Shown: positions 17,209 through 27,985 of the stretch, one piece after another
Position numbering within the stretch: the first letter of the stretch is position 1
Layout: each line of letters opens with the position of its first letter
Assembly: GCF_001544975.2 (NCBI RefSeq)
Contig: NZ_FCOG02000024.1
Coordinates: 1-64,000 of the forward strand
DNA length: 64,000 bases
Direction: 5' to 3'
Source of the DNA: Caballeronia arationis
GTDB taxonomy: Bacteria > Pseudomonadota > Gammaproteobacteria > Burkholderiales > Burkholderiaceae
Translations under genes and position numbers: made by a program
Notes under the pieces: model-generated
Told to the model about the DNA's origin: nothing
Databases searched by the model: none
The model's input: only the letters and a program-made list of their open reading frames with translations

Positions 17209-18405
17209 TCACAGTCCCAGCATCATCTGCGCGATGATGTTCTTTTGAATTTCGTTCGAGCCGCCGTAGATCGACGTCTTGCGGAAGTTGAAGTAGTACG
17301 CGGCGAGCGGCGCGGCATCGTCGTCGCCGGCTGCGCTGTGCGCGCGCTCGCCTTCGAGATACGCCGGATCGAACGCGGCCGCCTGCGGACCGACCGCCTC
17401 GACCATCAACTCGGTCAGCGCCTGCTGGACTTCGGTGCCCTTGATCTTGAGCATCGACGCTTCCGGGCCCGGTCCGCGCCCTTCTGCCTCGCTCGCGACG
17501 ACCCGCTGCACCGTGACTTCCAGCGCCATGAGTTCGATGTCGAGCGCGGCGACCTTGGCGGCGAACACCGGATCGCGCAGCAGCGGCTTGCCGTTTTTCG
17601 TCTGGTCGAGCGCGAGGCGCTTGAGAAAGATCAGCTCGCGTTTCGACTGCCCGACGCGCGCGATACCCGTGCGCTCGTGGCCGAGCAGATACTTCGCGTA
17701 GGTCCAGCCGCGGTTCTCGTCGCCGACCAGGTTTTCGACCGGCACTTTCACGTCTTCGAAGAACACTTCGTTGACTTCGTGATCCTCGTCGAGCGTGATG
17801 ATCGGGCGCACGGTGATGCCCGGCGTCTTCATGTCGATCAGCAGGAACGAGATGCCCTCCTGCTTTTTCGCGGACGGATCGGTGCGCACGAGGCAGAACA
17901 TCATGTCGGCGTGCTGGCCGAGCGTCGTCCAGGTCTTCTGGCCGTTGACGATGTAGTGATCGCCGGCACGCTCCGCCCGCGTTCTCAGCGAGGCGAGATC
18001 GGAACCGGAACCGGGCTCCGAGTAGCCCTGGCACCACCAGTCGGAGCCATCGAGGATACGCGGCAGATACCGGGCCTTTTGCGCGGCGGTGCCGTATTTC
18101 ATCAGGACCGGCGCGACCATCGACACGCCGAACGGCAACACGCCCGGCGCGCCGGCGCGGGCGCATTCCTCGTCCCAGATGTGGCGCTGGGTCGCGTCCC
18201 ACCCAGGGCCGCCGTATTCTTCAGGCCACGCGATCACGGACCAGCCGCGCGCGCCGAGCAGCTTGTGCCAGCTCGCGTAGTCGTCGCGATTGAGTCGTTT
18301 GTGATTGAGTACCTTGTCCCGCAGCGGGTGCGGCAGGTTGGCTTCGAGCCAGTTGCGGATCTCGGCGCGAAAAGCGTCGTCCGCGGGGGAGTAGTTCAGG
18401 TCCAT
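17209..18405 (-). CDS. Acyl-CoA dehydrogenase (larger member of a pair)
   Basis: A 398-residue acyl-CoA dehydrogenase. It carries CQGYSEPGSGSDLASLRTRA (flavin/substrate loop), the GQKTWTTLGQHADMMF strand and a C-terminal KTSIYGGSNEIQKNIIAQMM. The residue aligned with the catalytic Glu of medium-chain enzymes (IYEGT) is Gly here, so the base must lie elsewhere or in a partner subunit. It heads the set ACAD-ACAD-MaoC-MaoC; DUF1178 lies 56 bases upstream on the same strand and may be cotranscribed. The substrate is unknown. Confidence 0.9.
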   Translation of the reverse strand: MDLNYSPADDAFRAEIRNWLEANLPHPLRDKVLNHKRLNRDDYASWHKLLGARGWSVIAWPEEYGGPGWDATQRHIWDEECARAGAPGVLPFGVSMVAPVLMKYGTAAQKARYLPRILDGSDWWCQGYSEPGSGSDLASLRTRAERAGDHYIVNGQKTWTTLGQHADMMFCLVRTDPSAKKQEGISFLLIDMKTPGITVRPIITLDEDHEVNEVFFEDVKVPVENLVGDENRGWTYAKYLLGHERTGIARVGQSKRELIFLKRLALDQTKNGKPLLRDPVFAAKVAALDIELMALEVTVQRVVASEAEGRGPGPEASMLKIKGTEVQQALTELMVEAVGPQAAAFDPAYLEGERAHSAAGDDDAAPLAAYYFNFRKTSIYGGSNEIQKNIIAQMMLGL

Positions 18406-18461
18406 GCGCGTCTCCTTTCATGGCCCGCATGGGCCACGCGAGAGACACCGCGCGACGAACG

Positions 18462-18914
18462 TTACTGCAGCGGTTCTTTCAGTGCGGCCGGAACGGGCAG
18501 CGGCATCACATCAATGCCTTCTTCGAGCAACGCGTGCGCATCTTCGGGCGTGGCGACGCCCCGAATATTGCGCGCCGGCGCTTCGTTGTAATGCATGCGC
18601 CGCGCTTCCTCGGCAAAACGCTCGCCGACGTTCTCAGACTTTTCAAGGACCTCGCGCAAAAACCGCAGCGCACGGGCCTGGATTGCGTTTGCATCGGGCG
18701 CGGCGCTGTTCGCTTGCGGCTGCGAAGGCGCGCTCACATTCCGACTCGACGACAGATTCAGGCGGGGCGCCGACGGCATGCGGCTCACCTCGACTGTCGA
18801 GCAGACCGGACATGCGACCAGTCCGCGCGACAACTGCGATTCGAACTCTTCGGTTGAAGCAAACCAGCCTTCAAAACGATGTTCGTGTGAGCACTTTAAA
18901 TCGAGGACCTTCAT
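18462..18914 (-). CDS. DUF1178 family protein
   Basis: A 150-residue protein of the DUF1178 family. The N-terminal 45 residues form a small zinc-ribbon-like unit: C-x-H in LKCSHEHRFEGWF, then C-x2-C in LVACPVCSTVEVS. A low-complexity linker rich in Ser, Pro and Ala follows, then a helical part. Function is unknown; it is cytoplasmic by composition. Confidence 0.88.
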   Translation of the reverse strand: MKVLDLKCSHEHRFEGWFASTEEFESQLSRGLVACPVCSTVEVSRMPSAPRLNLSSSRNVSAPSQPQANSAAPDANAIQARALRFLREVLEKSENVGERFAEEARRMHYNEAPARNIRGVATPEDAHALLEEGIDVMPLPVPAALKEPLQ

Positions 18915-19072
18915 GCTGATCGGGAGCTTTGCTGGAGTTTATCGCAAAAACGCGCTTTGTGAACGATCGTTCGTTAAGCGCGAATCAGGGACGCCGCCTG
19001 TCATGAACCGGCAGGGTGAAGGAATGATTTTAGCCCTTCGGCCCTTTCCCTGCCGGCGTGCGACCTGAAGAT

Positions 19073-19104
19073 AAAAAAACGGCCGGGAAAACCTGCCCCG
19101 GCCG
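19073..19104 (-). terminator. Terminator after the nuo-DUF2818-NUDIX transcript
   Basis: Read on the minus strand, the arms CGGCCGGG and CCCGGCCG are followed by seven T. It lies 25 bases after the NUDIX stop. No comparable terminator is seen between nuoA and this point, so it probably ends one transcript of about 16 kb. Confidence 0.85.
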
Positions 19105-19128
19105 CTTCTCGTTCACACATTCAAAAGC

Positions 19129-19728
19129 TCATCCGCCGATCGGATCGCCGAGCTTCCACTCGCCCGACAGGATCTTCTCCAGCCAGAACACGCCGATGAT
19201 CGTCTTCACGTCGCTGATGCGACCGCTCTTCACCCAGTCAGCAAGTTGCGTCTGATCGGCAATGAAGGTTTCGAGGAACTCGCCGTCGTCGAGCTTGCGT
19301 TCGCCTTCGATCAGGCCGCGCGCGAGATAGAGATCGATGAATTCAGTCGAATACGAAATGACCGGGTGGATGCGAGTCAGGAAAAACCATTCGCGTGCTT
19401 CATATCCGGTCTCTTCCTGCAGTTCGCGCTTTGCACACGTCAGTTCGTCTTCGTTCGGATCGATCTTGCCGGCAGGGAATTCGACCAGCACCTTGCCGAT
19501 CGGATAGCGGAACTGACGTTCAAGCAGCACGCGGCCGTCGTCGAAGAGCGGCAGGATCATCACCGCGCCCGGATGCTCGACGAATTCGCGCGTCGCGTGC
19601 TTGCCGTCGGGAAGTTCGACCGTGTCGCACTTGACCGTGAGGAATTTGCCTTCGTGCAGCGTGACGCTTTCGACCGTCTTTTCGATCAGGCCGTCGTCGC
19701 TATCGGGAAAGGAGGAATGATCAGCCAT
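19129..19728 (-). CDS. NUDIX hydrolase, ADP-ribose pyrophosphatase type
   Basis: A 199-residue NUDIX hydrolase. The Nudix box is GKIDPNEDELTCAKRELQEE followed by TGY, with the metal-binding REXXEE glutamates present. The N-terminal beta strand layout and length match NudF-like ADP-ribose pyrophosphatases, which cleave ADP-ribose to AMP and ribose 5-phosphate. It is the last gene after nuoN and DUF2818 on the minus strand, 39 bases beyond DUF2818. A link to NAD turnover around complex I is plausible but inferred. Confidence 0.92.
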   Translation of the reverse strand: MADHSSFPDSDDGLIEKTVESVTLHEGKFLTVKCDTVELPDGKHATREFVEHPGAVMILPLFDDGRVLLERQFRYPIGKVLVEFPAGKIDPNEDELTCAKRELQEETGYEAREWFFLTRIHPVISYSTEFIDLYLARGLIEGERKLDDGEFLETFIADQTQLADWVKSGRISDVKTIIGVFWLEKILSGEWKLGDPIGG

Positions 19729-19767
19729 CGTGCGCCCTATGCATAAGAGCCGCGACAGCGTGCGCTG

Positions 19768-20100
19768 TCAGCGGTGTTTGACGAGGTATTGATACGTGAA
19801 GCCGGGAAACGCGAGCACGACGAACAGGCTGAAGGTGATGGCGTAAAACTGCCAGCCCTGTTCGAATCGATTGCCCGCGCGCGCCTCGAGCATAAAGCCG
19901 AGCGCGCCCACGACAAAATAAAGGACGATCAGCTCGGCGATACGTATCCACGCGCTCTTCTTCGCCGCCCTTCGCCGTGCCCTGCTGGCGGACTGGACAG
20001 CGAGCGGAATGGGTACGACGGCGAAAAGACGCTGGTTCAGGAACGGAACGTTGGCGCCCACGAGCGCCAACAACACGATAAACCAGCCCGCAGCCGACAT
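19768..20100 (-). CDS. DUF2818 family membrane protein
   Basis: A 110-residue protein with three predicted membrane helices, starting MSAAGWFIVLLALVGANVPF, then LIVLYFVVGALGFML and FYAITFSLFVVLAFPGFTY. The family is found next to nuoN in Burkholderiales. The ATG at 20100 overlaps the nuoN stop (TGATG), so translation is coupled. Function is unknown; the place in the operon suggests a role in complex I assembly or stability (inference). Confidence 0.88.
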   Translation of the reverse strand: MSAAGWFIVLLALVGANVPFLNQRLFAVVPIPLAVQSASRARRRAAKKSAWIRIAELIVLYFVVGALGFMLEARAGNRFEQGWQFYAITFSLFVVLAFPGFTYQYLVKHR

Positions 20101-21572
20101 CAGAACGAGAGCGTATGCGTAATGGCCGTCAGACACGCCGACATCAGCGGACCAGGAACGAGGCCGAGCACGAGCACGGCGAGGCCGTTGAATGCGAGCA
20201 GACCGCGATTCAATCCGCCGGCGACGATCGGCGATGCGTCCTGCGGTGCGTCAAAGTACATCAGCTTGACGATGCGCAGGTAGTAGAACGCGCCAACCAG
20301 CGACGTCATCACGGCCAGCACGGCAAGCCATGTGAGGCCGGCGTTCATCGTTGCTTCGAGCACGGCGAGCTTCGCGTAGAAACCGACCGTCGGCGGAATG
20401 CCGGCGAGCGAGAACATCATCACCATCATCACAAACGCAAACACCGGACTGCGCTGGTTGAGGCCCTTGAAGTCGTCGAGCGTTTCGGCTTCGAAGTCGC
20501 GGCGTGCCAGCAGCATCACCACGCCGAACGTGCCAAGCGTCGTCACCATGTAGATGATGCTGTAGAACATCGCCGAGCTGTACGCACCGGCTGCGCCCGT
20601 CAGCTTGCCGTCGACGACACCCGCGAGCAGGCCGAGCAGCACGAAGCCCATGTTCGAGATCGCCGAATACGCCAGCATCCGCTTGATGTTCTTCTGCACG
20701 ATACCGGTGACGTTGCCGACGATCAGCGACAGCGCCGCGAGGATCACCAGCATCTCCTGCCAGTCCACAGCGAGCGGCAAGAGGCCCATCACCAGGAAGC
20801 GCAGGCCCCACGCAAACGCCGCGACCTTCGGGCCGCCGCCGGTGAGGAGCGTCATCGCGGTCGGCGCGCCCTGATAGACGTCCGGCACCCACATGTGGAA
20901 CGGCACCGCGCCCATCTTGAACGCCACGCCGGCCACGACGAAGATCACGCCGAAGAGCAGCACTGCGTCGTTGATATGGCCCGAAGCGATCGCCTTCAGC
21001 ACTTCGTTCAGATCGAGCGAACCGGTCGCGCCGTAGAGCATCGAGATGCCGTAGAGCAGGAAGCCCGATGCGAGCGCACCCAGCACGTAATACTTCATCG
21101 CCGATTCGTTCGACTGCGGCGCATCCTTGCGCAGCGCGATGACCGCATACAGCGACAGCGACATCAGTTCGAGGCCGAGATACAACATCAGGAAGTTGTT
21201 GCCCGAGATCATCACGCACTGGCCGAGCAGCGAAAACAGGCCAAGCAGGAAGAAGTCGCCGCGGAACAGGTCGCGGTCTTCCAGATACTTCTTCGAGTAG
21301 ATGATCGACACCGCGTAGCCCAGGCACACCACCGCCTTCATCGCGCTCGCGAACGAATCGACGACGTACATGCGCGAGAAGAAGTAATGCGGCACCGGAT
21401 CGAGGGCAACGAACGCGAACCACACGCCGACGACGAGCGTCGACACCACGGAAATCAGGTAAGTGACGCGACGGCTCGGCACGCCGAAGATCGTGTCGTT
21501 CAACCAGGCCATGACGATCGCCAGCATCAGGATCGTGTCGGGCAACAGGGCACTCATAGGGGCGTTTTGCAT
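20100..21572 (-). CDS. nuoN: NADH-quinone oxidoreductase subunit N
   Basis: A 490-residue membrane subunit of complex I, one of the three antiporter-like proton-pumping subunits. It shows about 14 hydrophobic helices and the conserved YLGLELMSLSLYA segment whose Glu is part of the proton channel, plus the Lys-bearing KMGAVPFHMWVPDVYQG. It is the last nuo gene, 25 bases after nuoM. The frame allows a start at MQNAPMSALLPD or at the second Met five codons later. Confidence 0.96.
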   Translation of the reverse strand: MQNAPMSALLPDTILMLAIVMAWLNDTIFGVPSRRVTYLISVVSTLVVGVWFAFVALDPVPHYFFSRMYVVDSFASAMKAVVCLGYAVSIIYSKKYLEDRDLFRGDFFLLGLFSLLGQCVMISGNNFLMLYLGLELMSLSLYAVIALRKDAPQSNESAMKYYVLGALASGFLLYGISMLYGATGSLDLNEVLKAIASGHINDAVLLFGVIFVVAGVAFKMGAVPFHMWVPDVYQGAPTAMTLLTGGGPKVAAFAWGLRFLVMGLLPLAVDWQEMLVILAALSLIVGNVTGIVQKNIKRMLAYSAISNMGFVLLGLLAGVVDGKLTGAAGAYSSAMFYSIIYMVTTLGTFGVVMLLARRDFEAETLDDFKGLNQRSPVFAFVMMVMMFSLAGIPPTVGFYAKLAVLEATMNAGLTWLAVLAVMTSLVGAFYYLRIVKLMYFDAPQDASPIVAGGLNRGLLAFNGLAVLVLGLVPGPLMSACLTAITHTLSF

Positions 21573-21597
21573 GATCTTTTAATTCCTCCGCACGACG

Positions 21598-23088
21598 TTA
21601 CTGGGTGAGCGGCAGCTTCGACTGCGCGACGTGGGAGAGCAGGTTTGCCACGGATTCGTGCATCACATCGGTGAATGGCTTCGGATACAGGCCCATGTAC
21701 AGCGTGAAGATGGCGAGCACGGCAAGCATCAGAATTTCGCGCTTGTTGATGTCCGTCAGCTTGGCAACGTGATCGTTCGCGATCGCGCCGAAGTGCACGC
21801 GCTTGTACATCCACAGCGTGTACGCCGCGCCGAGAATCAGCGTGAAGGTCGCGAGGAAACCGATCCAGAAGTTGTACTTCACCGCGGCCAGGATGACCAT
21901 GAACTCGCCGACGAAACCCGAGGTGCCCGGCAGGCCGCAGTTGGCCATCGCGAAGAGCATCGAGAACGCGGCGAACTTCGGCATTGTGTTCACGACGCCG
22001 CCGTAATCCGCGATCTGGCGCGAGTGGACGCGGTCGTACAGCACGCCGATCGCAAGGAACATGGCGCCCGACACGAAGCCGTGCGAGATCATCTGAATGA
22101 TCGCGCCTTCGACGCCGAGCTGGCTGAAGATGAAGAAGCCGAGCGTGACGAAGCCCATGTGCGCGATCGACGAATACGCCACCAGCTTCTTCATGTCCGT
22201 CTGCACGAGTGCGACGAGGCCGATGTAGATCACCGCGATCAGCGAGAGCGTGATGACGACAGGCGAAAGGAAGTGGCTAGCATCCGGCGCGATCGGCAGC
22301 GAGAAGCGCAGGAAACCGTAGGCGCCGAGCTTCAGCATGATCGCGGCCAGCACGACGGAGCCGCCCGTCGGCGCTTCCACGTGGGCGTCCGGCAGCCAGG
22401 TGTGAACCGGCCACATCGGCACCTTTACGGCAAACGCCAGGAAGAACGCGATGAACAGCAGCACCTGCGGCGTGAAGCCGATCTTCGCGGCCTGCCACGT
22501 GGCGAGGTCGAACGTGTGCGTCTGCATGTAGAGATACAGGAGCGCGATCAGCATCAGCAGCGAGCCCATCAGCGTGTACAGGAAGAACTTGAACGCCGCG
22601 TACACGCGGTTCGGCCCGCCCCACACGCCGATGATGATGTACATCGGGATCAGCGTCGCTTCGAAGAACACGTAGAACAGCATGCCGTCGGCGGTCGAGA
22701 ACACGCCGACCATGATGCCCGACAGGATCAGGAACGAGGCGAAGTACTGCCCGACACGCTCGGTGATGACTTCCCAGCCGGCGATCACGACGATCACCGT
22801 GATCAGCGCGGTCAGCACGACAAACCACATCGAGATGCCGTCCACGCCGAGGTGGTAAGTGATGTTGAAGCGTTCGATCCAGTTCGCCTGTTCGACGAAC
22901 TGGAGCGCGGCTGTCGACGAATCGAAGCCGGTGATGAGCGGAATCGTGACGAGCAGCCCGAGGATCGAGCCGATCAGCGCGATCCAGCGCGCGGGCGCCG
23001 GGTTTTTATCGGAGCCAACAGCCAGGACCAGGAGGCCGAATACAATCGGCAACCAAATCGCGACACTGAGAATCGGAAAAGAGTGCAT
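21598..23088 (-). CDS. nuoM: NADH-quinone oxidoreductase subunit M
   Basis: A 496-residue antiporter-like membrane subunit of complex I with about 14 helices. Family segments include the channel Glu in YVFFEATLIPMYIIIGVWGG, AFAVKVPMWPVHTWLPDAHV with the conserved Lys, and the broken-helix region KKLVAYSSIAHMGFV. It pumps protons across the inner membrane. It lies 13 bases after nuoL. Confidence 0.96.
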   Translation of the reverse strand: MHSFPILSVAIWLPIVFGLLVLAVGSDKNPAPARWIALIGSILGLLVTIPLITGFDSSTAALQFVEQANWIERFNITYHLGVDGISMWFVVLTALITVIVVIAGWEVITERVGQYFASFLILSGIMVGVFSTADGMLFYVFFEATLIPMYIIIGVWGGPNRVYAAFKFFLYTLMGSLLMLIALLYLYMQTHTFDLATWQAAKIGFTPQVLLFIAFFLAFAVKVPMWPVHTWLPDAHVEAPTGGSVVLAAIMLKLGAYGFLRFSLPIAPDASHFLSPVVITLSLIAVIYIGLVALVQTDMKKLVAYSSIAHMGFVTLGFFIFSQLGVEGAIIQMISHGFVSGAMFLAIGVLYDRVHSRQIADYGGVVNTMPKFAAFSMLFAMANCGLPGTSGFVGEFMVILAAVKYNFWIGFLATFTLILGAAYTLWMYKRVHFGAIANDHVAKLTDINKREILMLAVLAIFTLYMGLYPKPFTDVMHESVANLLSHVAQSKLPLTQ

Positions 23089-23101
23089 AGGGTCCCTCGC
23101 C

Positions 23102-25180
<2,079 letters not shown>

Positions 25181-25197
25181 AACAGCCTAGCCTGAAT

Positions 25198-25503
25198 TTA
25201 ACCTTTGAGCTGATCGAGATCCTCGACGTTGATCGTGTCGAGGCTGCGGAACAGGGTCACCAGAATCGCGAGACCGATCGCCGCTTCGGCGGCGGCCACG
25301 GTCAGCACGAAGAACACGAAGATCTGGCCGTGCACGTCGCCGAGATAGTGCGAGAAGGCGACGAAATTGGTGTTCACCGCGAGCAGCATCAGTTCGATCG
25401 CCATCAGGATGATGATCACGTTGCGGCGGTTCAGGAAAATCCCGACGATGCTGATCGCGAACAGGATCGCGCCGAGCACGAGGTAATGGGCAAGACTCAA
25501 CAT
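25198..25503 (-). CDS. nuoK: NADH-quinone oxidoreductase subunit K
   Basis: A 101-residue subunit with three membrane helices, the usual length. The two helix Glu residues of the quinone-proximal proton path are seen in [14 protein letters not shown] and [16 protein letters not shown]. The start ATG 25503 follows nuoJ by 20 bases; frame extension upstream is only the shadow of nuoJ. Confidence 0.96.
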   Translation of the reverse strand: MLSLAHYLVLGAILFAISIVGIFLNRRNVIIILMAIELMLLAVNTNFVAFSHYLGDVHGQIFVFFVLTVAAAEAAIGLAILVTLFRSLDTINVEDLDQLKG

Positions 25504-25523
25504 TTTCTTTCTCTCCTTCTCGC

Positions 25524-26213
25524 TCAGCCCTTGTTGTCGACCGTGCCCGCACCGGCGTTGCCGGTCACGGGAGGATTGGTCGACGCGTCGGGCGCTTCCT
25601 TTTCCGACTTCATCTTGACGATACGAACGCGATCCGAAGCGCGCACCTTGACCTGCTCGCTCACCGTCTGACGCTTGTTGTCCTTCTTTTCGCGGATGGT
25701 CAGCGCGATGGCCGCGATGATCGCCACCAGCAGGATCAGACCCGCGATTTCGAACGCGAAGATGTAGTCCGTGTAGATGACCTTGCCGATCAATCCGGTG
25801 TTCGACATCACCGCGCCGCCACCGACACCCGCGCCCGACGTCACGTCGTGCACCGGCGCGACCGTCGCGCCGTAGCCGTGCCACAGAATCAGCGCGGTCT
25901 CGATGATGATGATTGCGCCGACGATGCTCGCAATCGGCACGAACTTCCTAAAGTCGCGATGCAATTCGTCGAGGTTGATGTCGAGCATCATGACCACGAA
26001 CAGGAAGAGCACCATCACGGCGCCGACGTAGACCAGAACCAGCAGGATCGCGAGGAATTCGGCCTGGAGCAGCATCCAGATCGCGGCCGCGTTAAAAAAC
26101 GCGAGCACGAGGAACAGCGCGGATGCCACGGGATTGCGCGAAGTGATCACCTTCAGCGCCGACACGGTCAGCAGCAGCGCGAAGATATAGAACAGTACGG
26201 TCGTGAATTCCAT
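25524..26213 (-). CDS. nuoJ: NADH-quinone oxidoreductase subunit J
   Basis: A 229-residue subunit with five membrane helices, including the pi-bulge region [19 protein letters not shown]. After the last helix (residue about 165) it has a hydrophilic tail with many Lys and Glu, longer than in E. coli NuoJ (184 residues). Start ATG 26213. A 200-base gap separates it from nuoI. Confidence 0.95.
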   Translation of the reverse strand: MEFTTVLFYIFALLLTVSALKVITSRNPVASALFLVLAFFNAAAIWMLLQAEFLAILLVLVYVGAVMVLFLFVVMMLDINLDELHRDFRKFVPIASIVGAIIIIETALILWHGYGATVAPVHDVTSGAGVGGGAVMSNTGLIGKVIYTDYIFAFEIAGLILLVAIIAAIALTIREKKDNKRQTVSEQVKVRASDRVRIVKMKSEKEAPDASTNPPVTGNAGAGTVDNKG

Positions 26214-26413
26214 GATTACCGGTTCATCGTTAGGCCATCATCAGGCATTGTGTTTGGACACGGGCGCTTCGTTGTTGCGTTGCTCGTTGCTTCGCCGCGA
26301 TGCTTTGGAACGTGCAGGTGCAGACTCAGCGCGCGTGCCGGAACAGCAGGTGTATTCGATTCGAGCGGGGACTCGTTGTGATTCTTCCCCGCTCCATGCG
26401 CATCAACGCATCA
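26214..26413 (-). other. nuoI-nuoJ intergenic region with hairpin
   Basis: This 200-base gap is the longest inside the nuo operon. I find no likely gene in it. A perfect 8-bp inverted repeat GAGCGGGG / CCCCGCTC lies at 26363-26394 with a 16-base loop and no T-run. It could be an RNA-processing or stability element (inference). Confidence 0.5.
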
Positions 26414-26902
26414 TCAGCGATAAGGCGCGTCTGCCGCCTTCGATGCCGCGATTTCCGTTTCGTAACGGTCGCCGACGGCCAGCAGCATGTCCTTCGTGAA
26501 ATACAGGTCGCCGCGCTTCTCGCCGTGGTACTCGAGAATGTGCGTTTCGACGATCGAATCGACCGGGCAGCTTTCCTCGCAGAAGCCGCAGAAGATGCAC
26601 TTGGTCAGGTCGATGTCGTAGCGCGTCGTGCGGCGCGTGTTGTCGGCGCGCGTTTCGGATTCGATCGTAATCGCGAGCGCCGGGCACACCGCTTCGCACA
26701 GCTTGCATGCGATACAGCGCTCTTCGCCGTTCTCGTAGCGGCGCAACGCGTGCAGGCCGCGAAAACGCGGGGAGATCGGCGTCTTCTCTTCCGGGAACTG
26801 CACGGTGATCTTGCGCTGGAACGTATAACGTCCGGTCAGCGCGAGGCCCTTGAGCAGTTCGGTCAGAAAGAAGGTCTTAAAAAAATTCTGAATTGCGGTC
26901 AT
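26414..26902 (-). CDS. nuoI: NADH-quinone oxidoreductase subunit I
   Basis: A 162-residue peripheral subunit holding the two [4Fe-4S] clusters N6a and N6b. The ligand sets are [16 protein letters not shown] and [16 protein letters not shown], both complete. It passes electrons towards NuoB (N2) in the quinone-reducing module. It follows nuoH by 18 bases. Confidence 0.97.
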   Translation of the reverse strand: MTAIQNFFKTFFLTELLKGLALTGRYTFQRKITVQFPEEKTPISPRFRGLHALRRYENGEERCIACKLCEAVCPALAITIESETRADNTRRTTRYDIDLTKCIFCGFCEESCPVDSIVETHILEYHGEKRGDLYFTKDMLLAVGDRYETEIAASKAADAPYR

Positions 26903-26920
26903 GGTTATTTCATCCGCCCT

Positions 26921-27985
26921 TTATTTCCAGATGTTCAGCGGTGACATGATCCAGAAGCCGACCACCACCACCCACACCACCGACACCGGCAGGAACACCT
27001 TCCAGCCGAGACGCATGATCTGGTCGTAGCGGTAGCGCGGGAACGTCGCACGCGCCCAGATGAACACCGACAGCAGGAAGAAAATCTTCAGCACGAACCA
27101 GAACACGCCCGGGATGAAGTGCAGGAAGCCGAACGGCGCGTCCCAGCCGCCGAGGAACAGCGTCGTCGCGATCGCCGAAATCACGATCATGTTGATGTAC
27201 TCGGCGAGGAAGAAGAGCGCGAACGCCATGCCCGAGTAATCGATCATGTGACCCGCGACGATTTCCGATTCGCCTTCCACCACGTCGAACGGGTGGCGGT
27301 TCGTTTCGGCGATGCCCGAGATGAAGTACACGACGAACATCGGCAGGAGCGGCAGCCAGTTCCACGACAGGAAGTTGACGCCGAAGCCCGCGAAAATGCC
27401 GCGCTGTTGCGACGTCACGATGTCCGACAGATTCAGCGAACCCGCGACCATCAGCACGACGACGAGTGCGAAACCCATCGAGATTTCGTACGACACCATC
27501 TGGGCCGCCGCACGCATCGCGCCGAGGAACGCGTATTTCGAATTTGACGCCCAGCCGGCAAGAATCACACCGTACACGCCGATCGACGAAATCGCCATCA
27601 CATAGAGCAGGCCGGCGTTGATGTTGCCGAGCACGGCTTCGGCCTGGAACGGAATCACCGCCCACACGGCGAAAGCCGGGACCACGGTCATGACCGGCGC
27701 GATCAGGTAGATCCACTTGCTCGCCTGCAGCGGCTGAATCACTTCTTTCAGCAGCAGCTTCAGCACGTCGGCGATCGGCTGCAACAAGCCCATCGGACCG
27801 ACGCGGTTCGGCCCGATACGCACGTGCATCCAGCCGATGAGCTTGCGTTCCCACAGGATCAGGTACGCCACGCACAGCAGGATGACGACGGAGACCACCA
27901 GGATGCGGACCAGCGCCCACACCGTCGGCCATGCGACGCCGAGAATCTGCGTGCCGCCCGCGTTGATCGTATCGAACAAGCCCAT
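26921..27985 (-). CDS. nuoH: NADH-quinone oxidoreductase subunit H
   Basis: A 354-residue membrane subunit with eight helices that forms much of the quinone chamber. Conserved parts include [31 protein letters not shown] and the Glu-rich [19 protein letters not shown] loop. The start is directly adjacent to the stop of nuoG, with no gap. Confidence 0.97.
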   Translation of the reverse strand: MGLFDTINAGGTQILGVAWPTVWALVRILVVSVVILLCVAYLILWERKLIGWMHVRIGPNRVGPMGLLQPIADVLKLLLKEVIQPLQASKWIYLIAPVMTVVPAFAVWAVIPFQAEAVLGNINAGLLYVMAISSIGVYGVILAGWASNSKYAFLGAMRAAAQMVSYEISMGFALVVVLMVAGSLNLSDIVTSQQRGIFAGFGVNFLSWNWLPLLPMFVVYFISGIAETNRHPFDVVEGESEIVAGHMIDYSGMAFALFFLAEYINMIVISAIATTLFLGGWDAPFGFLHFIPGVFWFVLKIFFLLSVFIWARATFPRYRYDQIMRLGWKVFLPVSVVWVVVVGFWIMSPLNIWK

